NCBI RefSeq assembly: GCF_009741825.1
Contig: NZ_WPCA01000003.1
Coordinates: 1-58,836 of the forward strand
Direction of reading: 5' to 3'
DNA from: Halapricum sp. CBA1109
Lineage (GTDB): Archaea; Halobacteriota; Halobacteria; Halobacteriales; Haloarculaceae
Length of the DNA stretch: 58,836 nt
Under the pieces are notes generated by a model. The model was not told the origin of the DNA, ran no database searches, and was given only the letters and a program-made list of their open reading frames with translations. Of the stretch, positions 28,441 to 36,870 are shown one piece after another (positions within the stretch are counted from its first letter, which is position 1; every line of letters begins with the position of its first letter). Both the position numbers and the translations under genes were made by a program.

Positions 28441-29678
28441 ATCTGCTCGGCCCCCGTGACGCCGTCGATACACGTAGCGAGTGCCGACCGCTCGTCGACG
28501 TCCGTCAGAAACCGCCCGGCAGTTCGCACGCTCTCGCCCGGTGGCGACTCCCCGACGGGCGTCCAGTGTCCGTCCTCGTCGGTGGTGAACTGGACCGGGC
28601 CGGACGGCGTGCCGACCGCGACCGCGGTCCCGTCACGGGTGTACGCGACAGGCGGTTCGGTCGGACTCGTCGCGTCGTCTTCCCCGTTCGCGATGCCCGT
28701 CAGAATACCCGGCAGTTCACGCAACGACGTCGGTTCCGCGATGGTGTCCGACTCCAGCCCTTCGACGACGAACGGCACGTGAACGTTCTCGGCGTGGAGG
28801 TACGGCTCGTGACCGTACGTCCCGTGCTCGCCGAAGGCCTCGCCGTGGTCGCCGTGCACTGCCACGACGGGGTCGTCCTCGGACAAGTCTCGCCGAAGCC
28901 GTCCGAGGAAGGCGTCCGAGTACCGGATCGAGTCGTCGTAGGCCCGGACGAGCCGCTCCTCCATCGTCTCCGAGAACGGCGTCTCGTGGCTCTGTCGCCA
29001 GAACTCGACGTTCGCCCGGAACTCCCTGAGCTTCGACTGGGTCCGGTACTCCGCACTCGACATATAGGGGTTGTGGGCGTCCATCAGGAACACCCACAAG
29101 AAGTACGGCTCCTCTGCCTGCCGAGTCCACTCGATCACCTCGTCGTAGTAGGACTCCCACGGCTTGAACACCTCCTCGCCCTGCCAGAAGTTCAGAAACA
29201 CGCGAGCGAGCGAGGACACCGAACTCTCCTCGAGAAACCCTTGGAAGACCGACTTGTACAGCCGTCCGCGGTTCTGCTCGTCCATGAAGTCCTGGAAGTG
29301 GTCGAACCCACCGTCGAACCCGAAGTGCCGGGACGTGAACGGGTTGGGGGTAAACGCCGCCGTCTCGTATCCGCGGTCCTGCATCCGCTCGGGCAGGGTC
29401 GTCCGGGCTTCCATATGGGCACTGATGCGCTCGCGACGCCGTTCGAGCTCCGTCCCGTCGCCGCCGCGGTCGACGGGCCACTCGCCGGTGAAGACGACCG
29501 GCATCGACTCCGGCGTGGCAGGCCCGGGCGATATCGCCGCCTCGTAGTCGACGCCCGCCTCGGCCATCGCGTCTAGCGTCGGCGTCGTCGCCTGCTCGTA
29601 GCCGTAGTGTCCGCAGTGGTCGGCCCTGAGACTGTCTATCGTCACGAGCACGACGTTCGGTCGGTCGCTGTCGCTCAC
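28437..29678 (-). CDS. Sulfatase-fold enzyme with Thr in the nucleophile position
   Basis: 413 residues from a GTG at 29678 that overlaps the stop of the upstream gene (GTGA). Landmarks: NVVLVTIDSLRADHCGHYGY (metal Asp), PATPESMPVVFTGE (nucleophile strand), FTPNPFTSRHFGFDGGFDHF, FLWVFLMDAHNPYM, and VVAVHGDHGEAFGEHGTYGH (metal Asp-His, His). Cys/Ser and Arg of the sulfatase signature are Thr and Met. The soluble, acidic protein lacks a signal peptide, so it probably works in the cytosol, possibly adding rather than removing a group. It is in the minus-strand glycan operon. Confidence 0.8.
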   Translation of the reverse strand: MSDSDRPNVVLVTIDSLRADHCGHYGYEQATTPTLDAMAEAGVDYEAAISPGPATPESMPVVFTGEWPVDRGGDGTELERRRERISAHMEARTTLPERMQDRGYETAAFTPNPFTSRHFGFDGGFDHFQDFMDEQNRGRLYKSVFQGFLEESSVSSLARVFLNFWQGEEVFKPWESYYDEVIEWTRQAEEPYFLWVFLMDAHNPYMSSAEYRTQSKLREFRANVEFWRQSHETPFSETMEERLVRAYDDSIRYSDAFLGRLRRDLSEDDPVVAVHGDHGEAFGEHGTYGHEPYLHAENVHVPFVVEGLESDTIAEPTSLRELPGILTGIANGEDDATSPTEPPVAYTRDGTAVAVGTPSGPVQFTTDEDGHWTPVGESPPGESVRTAGRFLTDVDERSALATCIDGVTGAEQI

Positions 29679-30988
29679 AGTCTCCCCCCCTCTAGTACGT
29701 CGTCGCTCGCGGCGTCGATGGCACGCCGCTCGCGTTCCGCGTCCACGTGGGACTGACGGGCGTCGGCGAAGGCGCTCGCCGCGTCGTCGTTCCGCCAGTA
29801 GCGGTTCTCCTGCTCGTCGCCGCCGACCGACAGGTCGTACAGTTCCTGTGTCGTCGGATCCTCGATGTACTTCGCCGAGGCGGTGCGGATGGCGACCCGT
29901 CGGTCGCCTTCCGCGAACACCTTCGACGTGGCCCACGGCCGGGCATCCCCGTCTTCGAGGAGACCGGGTACCGGGAACGGATCGCGGGCATCGCCGAACG
30001 ACGCGAGGGTCGGGGCGAGTTGCCGCAGTTCGACGGGGCGCTCTACCCGGTCGTCTCGCCCGGCGTTCCACAGGACCAGCGGGACGTGCGTCAGGTCCTC
30101 GTAGAGGAACGGCTGGTGGCCGAAGCGGCCGTGCTTGCCGAACTCCTCGCCGTGGTCCGCGTGGACGGCGATCACCGGGTCGTCGTCGCCGAGGTCGGAC
30201 CGCAACCGGGAGAGGAACTCGTCGCCGTACCGGGTCGCGTCGTCGTAGAGGTCGATCAGCCGCTGTCGTTCCGCCGGGGCGAACTCCGGCGTCCACCCGT
30301 TGTTGAACATCTCGAAGTACTGCCTGAACGCGCGGTACTTGTCCCCCCGAGAGCTCCACTGCTGGTAGTCGGTCGGCGGCATCCACGGGTGGTGTGGCTC
30401 AAGCAGCAACACCCACAGGAAGTACGGCTCCTCTGCCTGTTCCCGCCAGGCGAGTATGTCCTCGTAGAAGTCCTCCCACGGACGCAGAATCTCGTTTTTC
30501 GTGAGGACGTTCCGCGCGAGACGGAGGTACGTCGACGCGCCGCCGCCCTCCATAGAGTCCCGGAATACGCGGTTCCAGGCCCGTTCGATCAGTCCGTCGT
30601 CCTCGTCGAGGTAGTCCTCGAACCAGTCGAAGCCCTCGTCGAACCCGAAGTAACTGGACGCCGGCGGGTTCGGCGAGAGCGCACCCGTATCGTAGCCGGC
30701 GTCCGAGAGCACTTCCGCGATAGTCGGGTTCGTGGTCACCTGTTCGCGTTGCTCGGTGTTGAATCCGATCTCCGGGCTGGCGAGGGAGTGTCGCCCCGTC
30801 ATAACGCTCGTCATAGACGCGATGGTCGGAACGCCCGACGCGACTGCGTTCTCGAAGACGACCCCCGAATCGGCCATCTCGTCGAGCGTCGGCGTCGTCT
30901 CCCGGTCGTAGCCCATAAACCCACAGTGGTCGGCTCTGAGGCTGTCGTAGGTTACGAGCACGACGTTTCGTTGCGCTGATCCCGTCAC
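29675..30988 (-). CDS. Sulfatase-fold enzyme with Thr in the nucleophile position
   Basis: About 437 residues from a GTG at 30988, again overlapping the upstream stop (GTGA). Landmarks: NVVLVTYDSLRADHCGFMGY, SGVPTIASMTSVMTGR (nucleophile strand, Thr and Met in place of Cys and Arg), LSPNPPASSYFGFDEGFDWF, YFLWVLLLEPHHPWMPP and VIAVHADHGEEFGKHGRFGH. It is a close relative of the gene that follows it (28437-29678), so the pair arose by tandem duplication. They may act on different positions of the same glycan. A sulfotransferase, phosphotransferase or phosphodiesterase role is open. Confidence 0.8.
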   Translation of the reverse strand: MTGSAQRNVVLVTYDSLRADHCGFMGYDRETTPTLDEMADSGVVFENAVASGVPTIASMTSVMTGRHSLASPEIGFNTEQREQVTTNPTIAEVLSDAGYDTGALSPNPPASSYFGFDEGFDWFEDYLDEDDGLIERAWNRVFRDSMEGGGASTYLRLARNVLTKNEILRPWEDFYEDILAWREQAEEPYFLWVLLLEPHHPWMPPTDYQQWSSRGDKYRAFRQYFEMFNNGWTPEFAPAERQRLIDLYDDATRYGDEFLSRLRSDLGDDDPVIAVHADHGEEFGKHGRFGHQPFLYEDLTHVPLVLWNAGRDDRVERPVELRQLAPTLASFGDARDPFPVPGLLEDGDARPWATSKVFAEGDRRVAIRTASAKYIEDPTTQELYDLSVGGDEQENRYWRNDDAASAFADARQSHVDAERERRAIDAASDDVLEGGRL

Positions 30989-32232
30989 GGTGCCACCTCG
31001 TCGTATATACTCGTGAACTCCTCGGCCACGGACGGCCAAGAGTACTCGTTCGCTCGCGTCCGGACGGCACTGTCGGGGCTGTCGACGCCAGTGAGCGCAT
31101 CGTCGATGGCGTCCGCCAGTCCGGCGACGTCGCCGGGGTCGGCGAGCGTCCCTGTCCGTCCGCTCTCGATGATGTCCGGGAGTGCGCCGACGCGGGTCCC
31201 GACGACCGGTGTCCCGGCGGCCATCGCCTCGATAGCGGTCATCCCGAACCCCTCCTCAAGCGACGGGACGACGAACAGGTCGGCGGCGTGGTACAGCGCC
31301 GGGAGGTCCGCCGCCGGGACGAACCCCGGCATCGACACCGCCGATCCGAGCGCGGCCTCCTCGACGAGTGACTCGACCGTCTCGACGTATCCGGTGTCCA
31401 GTTCCGGTTCGCCGGCCAGGATCACTTCCACGTCCCGACCGTAGTCGTTGACGACGGTGTCGAGCGCTCTGACGAACTCGGTGACGCCCTTCCGTGGCAT
31501 CAGCGTCCCGACGAACAGCAGCGTCGGTTTCTCACCGAGGTCGTACGTCGACCGTACCCGTTCGAGCGCCGCCGGGTCGACGTCGCCGAACCGCTCCGTG
31601 TCGACACCGTTGGGGACCGTCCGTACCGATTCCGCCGGGACGCCACGGTCGACGAGGACGTCCGCGATCGCGGAGTTGAGTACGGTTGTCCGCGACGCCC
31701 GCTTGGCCAGATACACGTCCGGGGAGAACGCCTTGACTATCGACGGCACGTCGGGGCCCTCCCCGCCGTCGCCCCGTTGGTCCCCTTCGAGGATGTCGAG
31801 TCTGAGCTCTCCTAGGTGGGCCGTGAACACCATCCGGTCACGGAACCCCGGCGCGACCGAGACGACGACGTTCGCCGCGAACGGGAGGTGGACGTGCAGG
31901 ACGTCGACGTCCATATATTCCAGCAGGCTCAGCGCCCGTCGGGCGAAGTTGATCCTGTCGCCGACGAGTCGCGTGAACTGTAGCGGGTCGGTCGCCACCT
32001 CGTAGGGGACCCGCGTCCAGGGTTCGTCCGCCCCGGTCCGCAGATTCAGGCGGACGAACTCGACGCCCTCGTGCTCGGCCGTCGGTGGGAGTTCGTCCCA
32101 CTGTCGTTCGACGACGGTCACCCGGTGACCCTTCCGGACGGTCTCACGGGCGATGTTCCACACGACACCCGGGACGGAACCACGACCGGCGTGGACCTTC
32201 TCGTGACCGTCGTAGAGGTGTACTACGTGCAT
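30985..32232 (-). CDS. GT4-family glycosyltransferase, first gene of the minus-strand glycan operon
   Basis: 415 residues from the ATG at 32232. Landmarks: VHLYDGHEKVHAGRGSVPGV (sugar-acceptor loop), VDVLHVHLPFAANVVVS, TVPNGVDTERFG, PTLLFVGTLMPRKGVTEFVR, VILAGEPELDTGYVETVES, SMPGFVPAADLPALYHAADL, and the donor-site EEGFGMTAIEAMAAGTPVVG. It belongs to the large GT4 group that uses UDP- or GDP-sugars. It is followed within a GTGA overlap by the two sulfatase-like genes. The gene that precedes it, the small ribbon-helix-helix gene at 32285-32515, is on the same strand with a 52-base gap and may be the operon leader. Confidence 0.9.
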   Translation of the reverse strand: MHVVHLYDGHEKVHAGRGSVPGVVWNIARETVRKGHRVTVVERQWDELPPTAEHEGVEFVRLNLRTGADEPWTRVPYEVATDPLQFTRLVGDRINFARRALSLLEYMDVDVLHVHLPFAANVVVSVAPGFRDRMVFTAHLGELRLDILEGDQRGDGGEGPDVPSIVKAFSPDVYLAKRASRTTVLNSAIADVLVDRGVPAESVRTVPNGVDTERFGDVDPAALERVRSTYDLGEKPTLLFVGTLMPRKGVTEFVRALDTVVNDYGRDVEVILAGEPELDTGYVETVESLVEEAALGSAVSMPGFVPAADLPALYHAADLFVVPSLEEGFGMTAIEAMAAGTPVVGTRVGALPDIIESGRTGTLADPGDVAGLADAIDDALTGVDSPDSAVRTRANEYSWPSVAEEFTSIYDEVAP

Positions 32233-32284
32233 ATGCCAGCCCCGTTCTCAGCGTCGGTGGCTGTACCCCCCAGTACACCCATCC

Positions 32285-32515
32285 TCATTCGTTCAGGTAG
32301 CCCAGCGATTTGAGTCGGTCCTCGACCTCTTGTTCGTCGACACCTTCGAACTCCTCGTCGTCTGTCTCCTGTTCCACTCGATAGAGAACTTCCTCCATAA
32401 CGTAGGTGATGTACTCCTCCGGTTCGTCCCATTCCGTCCGCGGGAGCCGGTCTTCCACCCGTGCTATCACGTGCTCGGGCAGACGGACCGAGCGTGATTG
32501 TCCCTCAGCGGCCAT
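32285..32515 (-). CDS. Small ribbon-helix-helix (CopG/Arc-like) regulator
   Basis: 76 residues from the ATG at 32515. The N-terminal strand RSVRLPEHVIARVEDRL followed by an acidic loop and a second helix (EPEEYITYVMEEVLYRV) fits a ribbon-helix-helix dimer, which binds DNA with its beta ribbon. The rest is acidic and ends VEDRLKSLGYLNE, closely like the tail of the sulfatase-like protein at 19289 (VNDRLEALGYK). It lies just upstream of the six-gene glycan operon on the same strand. A symmetric operator-like element (32673-32708) lies between it and the divergent GT4 gene, suggesting self-regulation and control of both directions. Confidence 0.65.
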   Translation of the reverse strand: MAAEGQSRSVRLPEHVIARVEDRLPRTEWDEPEEYITYVMEEVLYRVEQETDDEEFEGVDEQEVEDRLKSLGYLNE

Positions 32516-32540
32516 ACTAATTAGACTGGTAAGTAGAGCG

Positions 32541-32550
32541 ATGTATATTT
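32541..32550 (-). promoter_or_regulatory. TATA element for the ribbon-helix-helix gene and glycan operon
   Basis: On the minus strand the sequence AAATATACAT lies 26-35 bases upstream of the ATG at 32515. This is the spacing of a leaderless haloarchaeal promoter, where the transcript begins at or just before the start codon. It would drive the regulator gene and perhaps the glycan operon that follows. Confidence 0.55.
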
Positions 32551-32672
32551 CTTTCCAAAAGGGTAGAATCTACGTCGATTATCGTCCCCTAGCGACCGGT
32601 TTTCGGCCCGAAAACCCATCTTTCCGGGGTCTTCGCACTTCCCGACGGCTCTCGAACAGGTGCAACGCTGTT

Positions 32673-32708
32673 TTCACACAGTGTGAACGACACCACTCAC
32701 CGTGTGAA
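32673..32708. promoter_or_regulatory. Operator-like palindrome with a third half-site
   Basis: TTCACAC-A-GTGTGAA (32673-32687) is a palindrome with 7-base arms, and another GTGTGAA copy lies at 32702-32708, exactly 21 bases after the second arm, so all lie on the same face of the helix. The longer word GTGTGAACGA(C/T)ACC is repeated at that 21-base spacing. The element lies between two divergent genes, 85 bases from the GT4 start at 32794, and is a good candidate for binding by the nearby ribbon-helix-helix protein. Confidence 0.5.
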
Positions 32709-32793
32709 CGATACCGAGTACCGAACCGGGATTGTGGCTCTCGACAGGGGTGGACCGTAAAGTAGTCCCCAGTGGTGACTGTAGACGGTCACG

Positions 32794-33945
32794 ATGGATA
32801 TCGCGTTCGTGTCGAACGTCGTCTATCCGTACGTCACGGGGGGTGCCGAAAAGCGGATCCACGAGATAGGCTCCCGCCTCGCGGCCGACGGCCACGACGT
32901 GACGGTCTACGGCCGCCACTTCTGGGACGGGCCGGAACTGATCGAGGACGACGGAATGGTCCTCCGGGCAGTCGCGCCGGGCACGGACCTGTACGTCGAC
33001 GACCGGCGGTCGATATCCGAGGCAATCGACTTCGGGGTTCGGCTGGCGTATCCACTGGCCAGACAGCTCCGGGACGGTGACCACGATGTCGTCGTCGCGA
33101 GCGTCTTCCCGTACTTTCCGGTTCTCTCGGCTGCTCTCGCCCGCGTCGGCACCGGAACGCCGCTCGTCACGACGTGGCACGAGGTGTGGCGTGACCACTG
33201 GGACGACTATCTCGACACCCTCGCACCCTGCGGGAAACTCGTCGAGCGTCTCACAGCGGCCGTCCCACAACATCCGGTCGCGGTGTCCGGGGTGACCGCC
33301 GACCGGTTGTCGACACTCGGCCCGGACAGATCGACAGTCGATGTCGTACCGAACGGCATCGATATGGGGGCGATTCGGTCGGCACCCCTCCCCGTCGACC
33401 GGGGAGAAACGGCCTACGATGTCCTGTTCGCGGGACGCCACATCCCCGAGAAGAACGTCAACACGCTGCTGGCCGCCTTTGACAGGGTCGCCGGTCAGTA
33501 CGACGTGACCCTCGGAATAATCGGTGAGGGGCCCCGCACGGACACGTTGCGGACCCGGGCCGAAGCACTCGACAACGCAGACGCAGTTTCGTTTCTGGGC
33601 TTTCTCGACGAGTACGAGGCAGTGCTCGGGCATATGCGCTCGGCGACGGTGTTCGCGTCACCGTCGACACGCGAGGGGTTCGGTATCGCCTACGCGGAGG
33701 CGATGGCTGCGGACTGTACAGTTATCGCCGCGGACCACCCCGAGTCTGCCGCCGGGGAACTCGTCGGCGACGCGGGGTTCGTCGTGGACCCGTCCGTCGA
33801 TGCCGTCACGGCTGCGCTCGAGCGAGCACTCGACGGCGAACGGCCGCCGACGGAACCGACGGCCCGGGCCAGCGAGTACGACTGGGACACCATCGCGCAC
33901 GATGCCCTCTCGACGTACGAACGCGCCGTGAACGGCGAGTGGTGA
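32794..33945 (+). CDS. GT4-family glycosyltransferase
   Basis: 383 residues from the ATG at 32794. Landmarks: IAFVSNVVYPYVTGGAEKRI (N-terminal glycine loop typical of the group), DVVVASVFPYFPVL, VVPNGIDMGAIRS, DVLFAGRHIPEKNVNTLLAA, LGIIGEGPRTDTL, SFLGFLDEYEAVLGHMRSAT and the donor-site REGFGIAYAEAMAADCTVIA. It precedes the lasso-peptide genes by 85 bases on the same strand, but a separate TATA-like element (33991-34000) lies in between, so it is probably not part of that unit. It more likely belongs to the glycan genes to its left. Confidence 0.9.
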   Translation: MDIAFVSNVVYPYVTGGAEKRIHEIGSRLAADGHDVTVYGRHFWDGPELIEDDGMVLRAVAPGTDLYVDDRRSISEAIDFGVRLAYPLARQLRDGDHDVVVASVFPYFPVLSAALARVGTGTPLVTTWHEVWRDHWDDYLDTLAPCGKLVERLTAAVPQHPVAVSGVTADRLSTLGPDRSTVDVVPNGIDMGAIRSAPLPVDRGETAYDVLFAGRHIPEKNVNTLLAAFDRVAGQYDVTLGIIGEGPRTDTLRTRAEALDNADAVSFLGFLDEYEAVLGHMRSATVFASPSTREGFGIAYAEAMAADCTVIAADHPESAAGELVGDAGFVVDPSVDAVTAALERALDGERPPTEPTARASEYDWDTIAHDALSTYERAVNGEW

Positions 33946-33990
33946 ATACTGGTTCCGACACACCGAACCCGAAATTTCTGCGTCGCACGC

Positions 33991-34000
33991 GTATTTTAAT
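33991..34000 (+). promoter_or_regulatory. TATA-like element upstream of the membrane hydrolase and lasso cyclase genes
   Basis: GTATTTTAAT is a clear A/T-rich word in GC-rich surroundings, 31-40 bases before the ATG at 34031. It would give a short leader and could drive the hydrolase-like gene and the cyclase gene 30 bases downstream. Confidence 0.5.
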
Positions 34001-34030
34001 TTGTCCGTCCCCGAACAGTCGCACACCTCG

Positions 34031-34582
34031 ATGCACTCGCTTGCACATATCCTCTGGGGCACCTGCAAACACCTCTCTGCCGGCTACCTCGTCTTCTCGG
34101 TGCTCAGACGCATCAGCGGGGATCCGCCGACGGCCACGGCGACTGCGGCAGTGCTGTTCGGGAGTCTCGCGCCCGACCTGCTGGACAAGCCGCTGGTCGC
34201 TCTCGGCGTTCTCTCGTACGGACGCAGTATGTTTCACTCCCTGCTCGCGATGGGAGCAGTTGTCGGTCTCGTCGCGGTGGTGGGCCGGACACGGGGACGC
34301 ACAGCAGTTCTCTACCCGTTCGCGCTCGGGTACGGATCGCACCTCGCCGTCGACTACGCCGACGAAGTACTCGGTGCATACTGGGGAGCCGACACGGCGT
34401 TTCTCCTCTGGCCGGTGCTGGTGGACTATCCGCTCCCGGTGGCAGTCCCGCTTTTGCCGGTCGACGACGGCACGCTCTTCGGAGCGGGTATGCTGGTGGC
34501 GCTGGCCCTCTGGGTGTCGGACGGACTCGTCGGCCTGACCGACGCGGTCCGCTATCTCCGGAACCGCTATGATATCGGGTGA
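34031..34582 (+). CDS. YdjM-like membrane-bound metal-dependent hydrolase, paralogue of the gene at 54346
   Basis: About 183 residues from the ATG at 34031. Four to five membrane helices carry conserved polar residues: HLSAGYLVFSVL (His), APDLLDKPL (Asp pair), SMFHSLLAMG (His), and YGSHLAVDYADE (His and Asp). This His/Asp pattern matches the YdjM family (PF04307), thought to be integral-membrane metal-dependent hydrolases. The protein at 54346 shares the same order (GYLLYSLGCRALG, LPDLIDKPL, VGHSLVLA, YWSHLLGDV). Here it sits 30 bases before the lasso cyclase gene, so it could serve the lasso cluster, although the paralogue in a glycan cluster suggests a general lipid or glycan role. Confidence 0.7.
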   Translation: MHSLAHILWGTCKHLSAGYLVFSVLRRISGDPPTATATAAVLFGSLAPDLLDKPLVALGVLSYGRSMFHSLLAMGAVVGLVAVVGRTRGRTAVLYPFALGYGSHLAVDYADEVLGAYWGADTAFLLWPVLVDYPLPVAVPLLPVDDGTLFGAGMLVALALWVSDGLVGLTDAVRYLRNRYDIG

Positions 34583-34612
34583 TCGATCCACTGCCGTAGA
34601 CGACGATCAGTT

Positions 34613-36490
34613 ATGAGTGGGATCGTGGCGCTGTTCGACCGCGAGGGAGCGGGGCTGGACTCCGCCGTCTTCGCGGCGATGCACGACCGTCTGGATCACC
34701 GTGGAGCGGACGGCAGCGACCAGTGGACCGACGATCGTATCGCTATCGGCCATCAGCATCTTGATATCACCCCGCAAGCGGCGTACGATGATCAGCCCTG
34801 CGTGACGGACGAACTAGTCGTCGCCGGTGATGTCCGAATCGACAACCGGCCGGAACTGTTCGACGCACTCCCGGCCCTCAACGACAGCGCCCGTACGCCG
34901 GACAGTCAAGTCGTCACTGCGGCTTACCGCGAGTGGGGGACTGACTGTGTCGACCATCTCGTCGGCGCGTACGCGTTCGTCGTGTGGGATCGGACCGAGA
35001 GGACGTTGTTCTGTGCCCGCGACCCTCTCGGCGTTCGGCCTCTGTATTACTATCAGTCGCCGGGTCTCGTCGCCGTCGCGTCCGAAAAGAAAGCACTGCT
35101 GGCTCTACCGTCCGTCCCGCAGACCGTCGACGACCGCCGTGTCGGGAGCTTTCTGGTCGACAGCTACGAGAACCGCTCGCGTTCGTTCTTCGAGGCGATA
35201 CGCCGTCTCCCGCCGGCACACACGATGACTGTCGAGGAGGGCAGCGTCGACCGCCGCCGGTACTGGGACCTCGACCCGAACAGGACCGTCTCCCTCGCCT
35301 CGGATGCGGCGTACGAACGCCGGTTCCGAGCACTGTTCGAACGGGCGGTGAGCAGCCGGCTCCGGGCCGACGAGCCCGTCGGCGCTGATCTCAGTGGCGG
35401 CATCGACTCCTCGTCGATCACGGTGATGGCCCGTGACTGCCTCGAGGACAGCCAGCCCTTGCACACGTTTTCGCATCTCTTCGACGATGCGCCGTCGAGT
35501 GACGAGCGGGAGTTCATCGAGGCCGTCACCGATATCGACGGCATCGAACCCCACTACCTCCATCACGGGGACGCCGGGATATTCGGGGACGAGGACCGAC
35601 TCCGGACGGTGTTCGACCAACCCCCGCACAACACGATGCACTTCGCCGAGTGTGCCCGCGCCCGGCGGGCCCGCGAGGAGGGTGTCGGCGTCGTGTTGAG
35701 CGGTGCTCTCGGCGATAGCACTATCGGGTACGGACTCGGCCTCCTCCCGGAGTTACTCTGGACTGGCCGTTGGCGACACCTCTACGGCGAACTGCAGGCG
35801 ATGGGGGAGGTTCTCGACGCCTCCCCGAACTACCTGTTCGTCCAGTATGTCCTCTCGGAACTGGTGCCGCCACGGCTGTCGCGGTGGCGGCGACGATTCG
35901 ACGGCGATCCGATCGGACCGATGGCTGCGAACCCCACGCTGTCGCCGTCGTTCGTCGACCGTATCGCTCTGGCTGACCGCTATACGGATCCCGACGCACG
36001 GGGTGCGACGTTCACGCCACGGTCCCGACGCCGCCAGCGACGGTCGATAATAACCGGCAAAAACGCCGTGAACTTCGAGGCACTCGACCTGACGTTCGCC
36101 GGGACTGGTGTCACACCTCGATACCCGTTCGCGGACACGCGACTGATCGAGTTCTCGCTGGCGATACCTCCCACCCAGCAGTTACGCGACGGGTGGACTC
36201 GGTCCATCGGTCGCCGGGCGCTGTCCGATCTCCTCCCCGAGGAGGTACAGCGGCGGCCGTGGAAGACGTTCCAGAGCGAGGCGTTCTGGAACGCGCTGGC
36301 CCGGTCCGACGACTGTCTAGATTCCTTGGCCGCCGACCTAGGGTCGGTCGGTCGATACCTCGACGCCGACGCCGTCGGGGCGGCCTACGAGCGATTTCGG
36401 GAGACACCGAGCCCCCGGGACGCCCGTGCGCTGTGGCGGGCGCTGTCGCTCTCCGTCTGGCTAGAAACGACCGGGCGTAACCGCCCGTGA
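34613..36490 (+). CDS. Lasso-peptide cyclase (asparagine-synthetase-like, C-type protein)
   Basis: 625 residues from the ATG at 34613. The N-terminal domain has the class II glutaminase fold (LDHRGADGSDQW, VVAGDVRIDNRPELF) but residue 2 is Ser, not the Cys that cleaves glutamine, as in lasso cyclases. The ATP-pyrophosphatase domain has an intact PP-loop, SGGIDSSS (residues 261-268), and a second loop SGALGDSTIGYG (363-374), which replaces the G-x-G-G-D-E motif of asparagine synthetase and resembles the lasso-cyclase group. In lasso systems this enzyme adenylates the ring Asp/Glu side chain and joins it to the new N-terminus. A precursor gene follows 154 bases downstream. A role as an ordinary asparagine synthetase is unlikely given Ser2. 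Confidence 0.85.
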   Translation: MSGIVALFDREGAGLDSAVFAAMHDRLDHRGADGSDQWTDDRIAIGHQHLDITPQAAYDDQPCVTDELVVAGDVRIDNRPELFDALPALNDSARTPDSQVVTAAYREWGTDCVDHLVGAYAFVVWDRTERTLFCARDPLGVRPLYYYQSPGLVAVASEKKALLALPSVPQTVDDRRVGSFLVDSYENRSRSFFEAIRRLPPAHTMTVEEGSVDRRRYWDLDPNRTVSLASDAAYERRFRALFERAVSSRLRADEPVGADLSGGIDSSSITVMARDCLEDSQPLHTFSHLFDDAPSSDEREFIEAVTDIDGIEPHYLHHGDAGIFGDEDRLRTVFDQPPHNTMHFAECARARRAREEGVGVVLSGALGDSTIGYGLGLLPELLWTGRWRHLYGELQAMGEVLDASPNYLFVQYVLSELVPPRLSRWRRRFDGDPIGPMAANPTLSPSFVDRIALADRYTDPDARGATFTPRSRRRQRRSIITGKNAVNFEALDLTFAGTGVTPRYPFADTRLIEFSLAIPPTQQLRDGWTRSIGRRALSDLLPEEVQRRPWKTFQSEAFWNALARSDDCLDSLAADLGSVGRYLDADAVGAAYERFRETPSPRDARALWRALSLSVWLETTGRNRP

Positions 36491-36644
36491 TCGACCGTTC
36501 CCGTGGGGCACGAAGTGTGAGCAAAAGTGACCGAACCGGGCGTCATCACCGGATACCGCCGTCACTTCGACGGATTCCTGCCGCGAATATTCGGTTGAGT
36601 GACTACTTTTTTGTACCTAGCCCAACTTCTATTCAGTGGCAACT

Positions 36645-36788
36645 ATGCCATCCAAAACGTACGACACGCCGGAAGTAACCGAGTACGGGTCCGTCGAGAC
36701 GCTCACTCTCGAGGACAAGATCGGGAGCGCGACCGACGTCTACTCCGAGGGGACCCCACTCGACGGATCGATCGTTCCCGATTCCTGA
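36645..36788 (+). CDS. Lasso-peptide precursor
   Basis: 47 residues, too short for usual gene finders. The leader has the lasso recognition pattern Y-x-x-P-x-(V/L)-x-x-x-G-x4-L-T: Tyr6, Pro9, Val11, Gly15, Leu20 and Thr21 all match (YDTPEVTEYGSVETLT). The C-terminal core is less clear. If cut before Gly27, the ring would join Gly27 to Glu35 (position 9) and the tail would have 12 residues. If cut two residues after Thr21, as in the standard Thr(-2) rule, the core starts at Glu23 and the ring acceptor would be Asp31, again position 9. The last two residues are Asp-Ser, as in the kinase-modified lasso peptide paeninodin. No Cys is present. The gene lies between the cyclase gene and the convergent kinase gene. 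Confidence 0.8.
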   Translation: MPSKTYDTPEVTEYGSVETLTLEDKIGSATDVYSEGTPLDGSIVPDS

Positions 36789-36870
36789 CAGCGGTGGGGA
36801 ATACACCGGTGGGGACGGAAACGAGGGCTGGTTGCGGTCGGCTTCGGTCGCCGACCGCCGCCGGCACGGT

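Noticed and set aside
34613-36490. An ordinary asparagine synthetase
   Set aside because: The first residue after Met is Ser instead of Cys, the second nucleotide loop is altered, and the gene sits with lasso components.
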